Origin: Alishewanella longhuensis
GTDB taxonomy: Bacteria; Pseudomonadota; Gammaproteobacteria; Enterobacterales; Alteromonadaceae
Direction of reading: 5' to 3'
DNA length: 64,000 bases
Assembly (NCBI RefSeq): GCF_014653435.1
Contig: NZ_BNAO01000001.1
Location: 653,521 to 717,520 of the forward strand
Part shown: piece by piece, positions 61,966-64,000 of the stretch
Numbering within the stretch: the first letter of the stretch is position 1
How the letters are laid out: each line of letters opens with the position of its first letter
Program-made: the position numbers and the translations under genes
Notes under the pieces: generated by a model
Databases searched by the model: none
Seen by the model: only the letters and a program-made list of their open reading frames with translations
Told to the model about the DNA's origin: nothing

Positions 61966-62739
61966 CTACATCGGCTCACCAGTAAGCAAGACAATTTTCA
62001 TACCGTTGAATTTGTAATCTATAGACGACTGATAAAGAACAAACGGGCAGTTTTCTTGCCGAATGCCAAAATACTCCGGATTTACAACGGTATGTGTGCG
62101 GTTGTACGGAAGCGGTTCATCAAGTTGGTAGCTTTTTGGTATATACAATTCTTCAAAACCACGATTTTTCCAAACTGAAATAATCGTATCGAATTTATCT
62201 ACCATAATTACTGTAATAGGCTTGGCTGATAGTTCTTTGAGTCTATAAAGAGTCGCAAGTAGACTTGTACCGTATCGACTAGATAAAGCTGTTACTAACT
62301 CTAGATCTGCTGGAGAGCCCATTAGCTGCGTTCTAAAATCAGAAGCTGGCATGAGCAAGTTAGCTGCAAAAAGGTTTGCTTCTCTCTCAATATCTTGGCC
62401 ATGGGGCGGAGTGCTACCGATATTATCAAGGTCATCTAAAGTACACTGACGATCCCCTAGATTCCGATGTAAACAGTAGTGTCCTAATTCGTGGCCTATC
62501 GTGAAGTTTAATCTCCCTGCTACCGATACAGCTGAGTTATAGATTATGGCTTTGACTTTCCCTGATAGGTATAAGCACGCTTGAAAATCATCCCCCATGC
62601 TTTCGCCGATAACTTCTATTCCAAGGTTTTTCGCAATAAACTCACAATCAACAGGGTACAACTCATTGCTAGACCTGCCCAAAGAGAAAGCTTTGAAAAG
62701 ATCTATTGCCGCCTTTTTTGCTGGGTGAATCTCAGTCAT
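61966..62739 (-). CDS. ImmA/IrrE-family metallo-endopeptidase
   Basis: A 257-aa protein. The HELGH zinc motif (HELGHYCLHRNLGD) is near residue 82 and the third ligand region is EREANLFAANLLMP. ImmA/IrrE proteins cleave partner XRE repressors, such as ImmR in ICEBs1 or DdrO in Deinococcus, to trigger induction. Its start overlaps the XRE gene by 8 bases. It would remove the XRE repressor under stress and so control the element or the restriction system. Confidence 0.88.
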   Translation of the reverse strand: MTEIHPAKKAAIDLFKAFSLGRSSNELYPVDCEFIAKNLGIEVIGESMGDDFQACLYLSGKVKAIIYNSAVSVAGRLNFTIGHELGHYCLHRNLGDRQCTLDDLDNIGSTPPHGQDIEREANLFAANLLMPASDFRTQLMGSPADLELVTALSSRYGTSLLATLYRLKELSAKPITVIMVDKFDTIISVWKNRGFEELYIPKSYQLDEPLPYNRTHTVVNPEYFGIRQENCPFVLYQSSIDYKFNGMKIVLLTGEPM

Positions 62740-63037
62740 TCGGCTTATCTTTAAGAGATTTTAGAATTTTCTGTAATGTGTTTTTTGTTTCTGAACCCAG
62801 CGATTTGTATTCTCGGAAAAAAACTTGATCTTCATCATTACCATCACCGTGAACCAAATGCTCAACAGTGCAATCAAGCTCTTTGGCTAAGCGATTAACT
62901 AGATCTGCAGATGGTTTGATATCTGGCTTGTTTTCTAGTTCCCAAATGTAGCTCTTGGTAGTACCGGCTTTTGTCGCCAGTTGCTCCAAAGTTAAATTCA
63001 TCATTTTTCGACGAGTCTGAAGCCTTTCACCAAACAC
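62732..63037 (-). CDS. XRE-family repressor
   Basis: A 101-aa regulator with a classic helix-turn-helix (NLTLEQLATKAGTTKSYIWELENK) and a short tail. I chose the GTG at 63037 because AAGAGG lies 6 bases upstream; the frame extends 24 bases further without a site. It is coupled to the ImmA-like peptidase. Two inverted AAGTTCG(C/T)TAT boxes lie in the divergent region upstream and are its likely operators. Confidence 0.85.
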   Translation of the reverse strand: MFGERLQTRRKMMNLTLEQLATKAGTTKSYIWELENKPDIKPSADLVNRLAKELDCTVEHLVHGDGNDEDQVFFREYKSLGSETKNTLQKILKSLKDKPND

Positions 63038-63091
63038 TGTACACCTCTTAGTTACTAACACGCATCACTTACGGATTGCGAGTATAGCTTA

Positions 63092-63177
63092 AAGTTCGCT
63101 ATGGTGAAACTTTTTGTACCAGATCACTTGATCGTGGATTGCTTTGGTATTATTATCTGTATCGCTATAACGAACTT
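63092..63177. promoter_or_regulatory. XRE operator pair and divergent promoter
   Basis: AAGTTCGCTAT at 63092-63102 and its near-complement ATAACGAACTT at 63167-63177 (10 of 11 bases). The right box overlaps a -10 box TATAAC (63166-63171), with TTGGTA 16 bases upstream (63144-63149). That promoter drives the small gene at 63221. Confidence 0.55.
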
Positions 63178-63220
63178 GTTGTGGCAATTTAATTAAACAT
63201 CACCTTAAGGGGTATTGCTG

Positions 63221-63412
63221 ATGACTGATAGACTTAAACCGGGCCAAGGTGCTCCACGCTCAGGCCAATATGAAATAGTAGGACCACGGGGTGGCAGAAC
63301 AGGTGAAGAACGGACGATAGTTCGTGGTGAGCCTATGCCACCAACTCCAACGAGTGGGCAAGGATATATTCTCGTAGACCCTACTAAAAATGGTAGTGGA
63401 CGTGGAAAATAA
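63221..63412 (+). CDS. YjzC-like small protein
   Basis: A 63-aa Gly/Pro/Arg-rich protein from ATG 63221 (AAGGGG upstream; an ATG-like start 6 bases earlier is possible). The opening RLKPGQGAPRSGQYEIVGPRGG matches the pattern of YjzC-like proteins (FxPGQxAPxSGxY). No function is known for them. It is expressed from a promoter that overlaps the XRE operator, so the XRE/ImmA pair probably controls it. A hairpin terminator follows. Confidence 0.72.
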   Translation: MTDRLKPGQGAPRSGQYEIVGPRGGRTGEERTIVRGEPMPPTPTSGQGYILVDPTKNGSGRGK

Positions 63413-63449
63413 AAAGCGGTAATTGAAAACTAGTTTCAACACCGCTTTT
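63412..63449. terminator. Hairpin terminator after the YjzC-like gene
   Basis: AAAAGCGGT pairs with ACCGCTTTT around an inner TTGAAA-ACTAG-TTTCAA hairpin. It begins at the last base of the stop codon and works in both directions. Confidence 0.75.
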
Positions 63450-63739
63450 ATGCTGAAAGCAGTTAAACTACTAACAGTTGGGAAACTGGAGTTTAGCTGC
63501 TTTTTTTTATGGGTTCAAGAAAGCTTTTCTGTATTAAAACCAATTTTGCTAGGTGGAATAAAGCCCTTACGACTTTCTACACGATGTTGTAGCCGGTGTA
63601 TTGAGTGGTGCTTTGGTTGTGCTTGAAACCATGAATAATTTACTAGCCCAAGCTTTTTCAGCTACAGCCAGTCGATTTTGCTAGTAAGAGTGATAGATTT
63701 TGGTGCTGAACACAGCTAGAAGCCACGTATTTAGTGGAT
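63450..63739. other. Non-coding stretch before the right-end tRNA
   Basis: About 290 bases with no supported ORF, promoter or repeat. It holds a T-rich patch near 63502. Confidence 0.4.
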
Positions 63740-63816
63740 TGGTGGCCCCAGCTGGACTCGAACCAGCGACCGATCGATTATGAGTCGAGCGCTCTAACCA
63801 ACTGAGCTATGGGGCC
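63740..63816 (-). tRNA. tRNA-Ile(CAT), intact, carried by the element
   Basis: A complete cloverleaf on the minus strand: acceptor GGCCCCA/TGGGGCC, D arm GCTC/GAGC, anticodon loop CTCATAA (anticodon CAT at 63782-63780), T arm GCTGG/CCAGC with TTCGAGT and an encoded CCA. The body resembles E. coli ileX/ileY, whose C34 is modified to lysidine by TilS so that it reads AUA. Elongator tRNA-Met is less likely because of the GGCCCC acceptor. It lies inside the element and would replace the gene split by integration. Confidence 0.9.
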
Positions 63817-63830
63817 ACGATTTTACAACT

Positions 63831-63841
63831 TGAACCAACAT
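63831..63841 (+). other. Putative integrase arm site, right
   Basis: TGAACCAACAT, the inverted copy of the site at 50472-50482. It lies between the intact tRNA and the element's right boundary, which places this spacer inside the element. Confidence 0.45.
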
Positions 63842-63868
63842 TTCCTATGGTACCACATGGACTCACTA

Positions 63869-63876
63869 ATTATGAG
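63869..63876. other. attR core repeat
   Basis: ATTATGAG, in direct orientation with the copy at 50416-50423. Confidence 0.75.
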
Positions 63877-63908
63877 TCGAGCGCTCTAACCAACTGAGCT
63901 ATGGGGCC
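63869..63908 (-). pseudogene. 5' half of the disrupted tRNA-Ile(CAT) (attR side)
   Basis: On the minus strand GGCCCCA, D arm and anticodon stem up to CTCATAAT, then unrelated sequence (TAGTGAGTCC). It matches the first 40 bases of the intact copy exactly. With the 3' half at 50379-50423 it rebuilds one full tRNA. Confidence 0.85.
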
Positions 63909-64000
63909 ATTTTTAAACTTACTTTTTGAGTGCAGTGTTTACACATCCCTGATGATCGGCACTCAGCTCGGCCATCCACGGCCTCGCGCTCAAGTCTTTC

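Larger units (their letters stand above)
50424..63868. mobile_element. 13.4-kb integrative element in the tRNA-Ile(CAT) anticodon loop
   Basis: The element is bounded by the 8-bp direct repeat ATTATGAG (50416-50423 and 63869-63876), which is the anticodon-loop sequence of the split tRNA. It carries an HUH replication protein, two tyrosine recombinases, a PLD-nuclease/methyltransferase pair, XRE/ImmA regulators, small unknown genes and an intact tRNA-Ile(CAT) close to its right end. The content is visibly AT-richer than the chromosome to the left. It has no capsid, portal, relaxase with TraI-like domains or type IV secretion genes, so it is not a complete phage or self-transmissible ICE. Confidence 0.8.

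Noticed and set aside
61918..62178. Plus-strand 86-aa ORF
   Set aside because: It is antisense to the end of the ImmA-like gene with no start signal.
63423..63626. Plus-strand 67-aa ORF
   Set aside because: It begins inside the terminator hairpin of the preceding gene and has no ribosome-binding site.
50424..63868. The element as a strand-biased circularising element (SE)
   Set aside because: It also has two tyrosine recombinases, but the other conserved SE core genes between and after them are not seen, and the target here is a tRNA anticodon loop.
50424..63868. The element as a phage-inducible island or prophage
   Set aside because: No capsid, terminase, primase or portal-like gene is recognisable.
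1..64000. CRISPR array
   Set aside because: No set of evenly spaced direct repeats with unique spacers was seen; the repeat clusters found are short and palindromic.
63909..64000. Gene at the right edge
   Set aside because: The last 92 bases are presumably upstream of the split tRNA; I see no supported frame or RNA there.

Overview
The window reads as chromosomal DNA of a gammaproteobacterium from the Alteromonadales/Chromatiales-like marine group (Rheinheimera, Alishewanella or Arsukibacterium would fit). The grounds are the gene content: MtgA, MtfA, LigE-type secreted ligase, YihY, PepD, a GlyGly-CTERM tail, RND pumps and an alternative oxidase. Codon style and gene order are also consistent. 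This placement is an inference, since no rRNA or other marker gene is present.

Positions 1-46,330 are mostly ordinary core or shell chromosome with dense, mostly well-recognised genes. They include an RluA-type pseudouridine synthase tail, a TPR/degenerate-GGDEF membrane protein, a 2-hydroxyacid dehydrogenase and an ABC-2 exporter pair. Two RND efflux operons follow; the second (22208-28065) has its own divergent TetR regulator and three matching operator palindromes. Other genes are a CaCA antiporter, a VRR-NUC/DnaQ fusion nuclease, Tpm, YihY, MtgA, a periplasmic ATP-dependent DNA ligase, an ABC-F ATPase, alternative oxidase, PepD, lipocalin, a succinate-semialdehyde dehydrogenase-like enzyme, a GAF-GGDEF cyclase, an S9 peptidase and a DHH phosphoesterase. 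Two small membrane/HTH genes and a response regulator-AraC protein follow.

Positions 46,330-50,380 are accessory. An IS3-like element (46795-48426) cuts off the C-terminal tail of a GlyGly-CTERM surface protein. Beyond it are an orphan 40-aa gene with its own promoter and terminator and a 213-bp element with perfect 14-bp terminal inverted repeats. An Abi_2 (AbiD/AbiF-type HEPN) gene comes next; it is preceded by a strong promoter and a roughly 52-nt terminator-ended structured RNA. That arrangement matches the recently recognised AbiF-ncRNA defence/toxin-antitoxin architecture.

Positions 50,424-63,868 form an integrated element of about 13.4 kb. It has split a tRNA-Ile(CAT) gene exactly at the anticodon loop: the 3' half is at 50379-50423 and the 5' half at 63869-63908. 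The element carries an intact replacement tRNA-Ile(CAT) just inside its right end. Its genes are two unknown proteins (one behind a 15-bp hairpin that buries its ribosome-binding site), an HUH replication protein with a zinc-knuckle partner, and several tiny ORFs. They also include two tandem tyrosine recombinases, a PLD-type nuclease facing a double-domain DNA methyltransferase (a probable restriction-modification system), an XRE/ImmA regulatory pair and a YjzC-like small protein. The combination of HUH Rep, two integrases, anticodon-loop integration and a carried tRNA is the most unusual content of the window and does not match a named element family that I can recognise.
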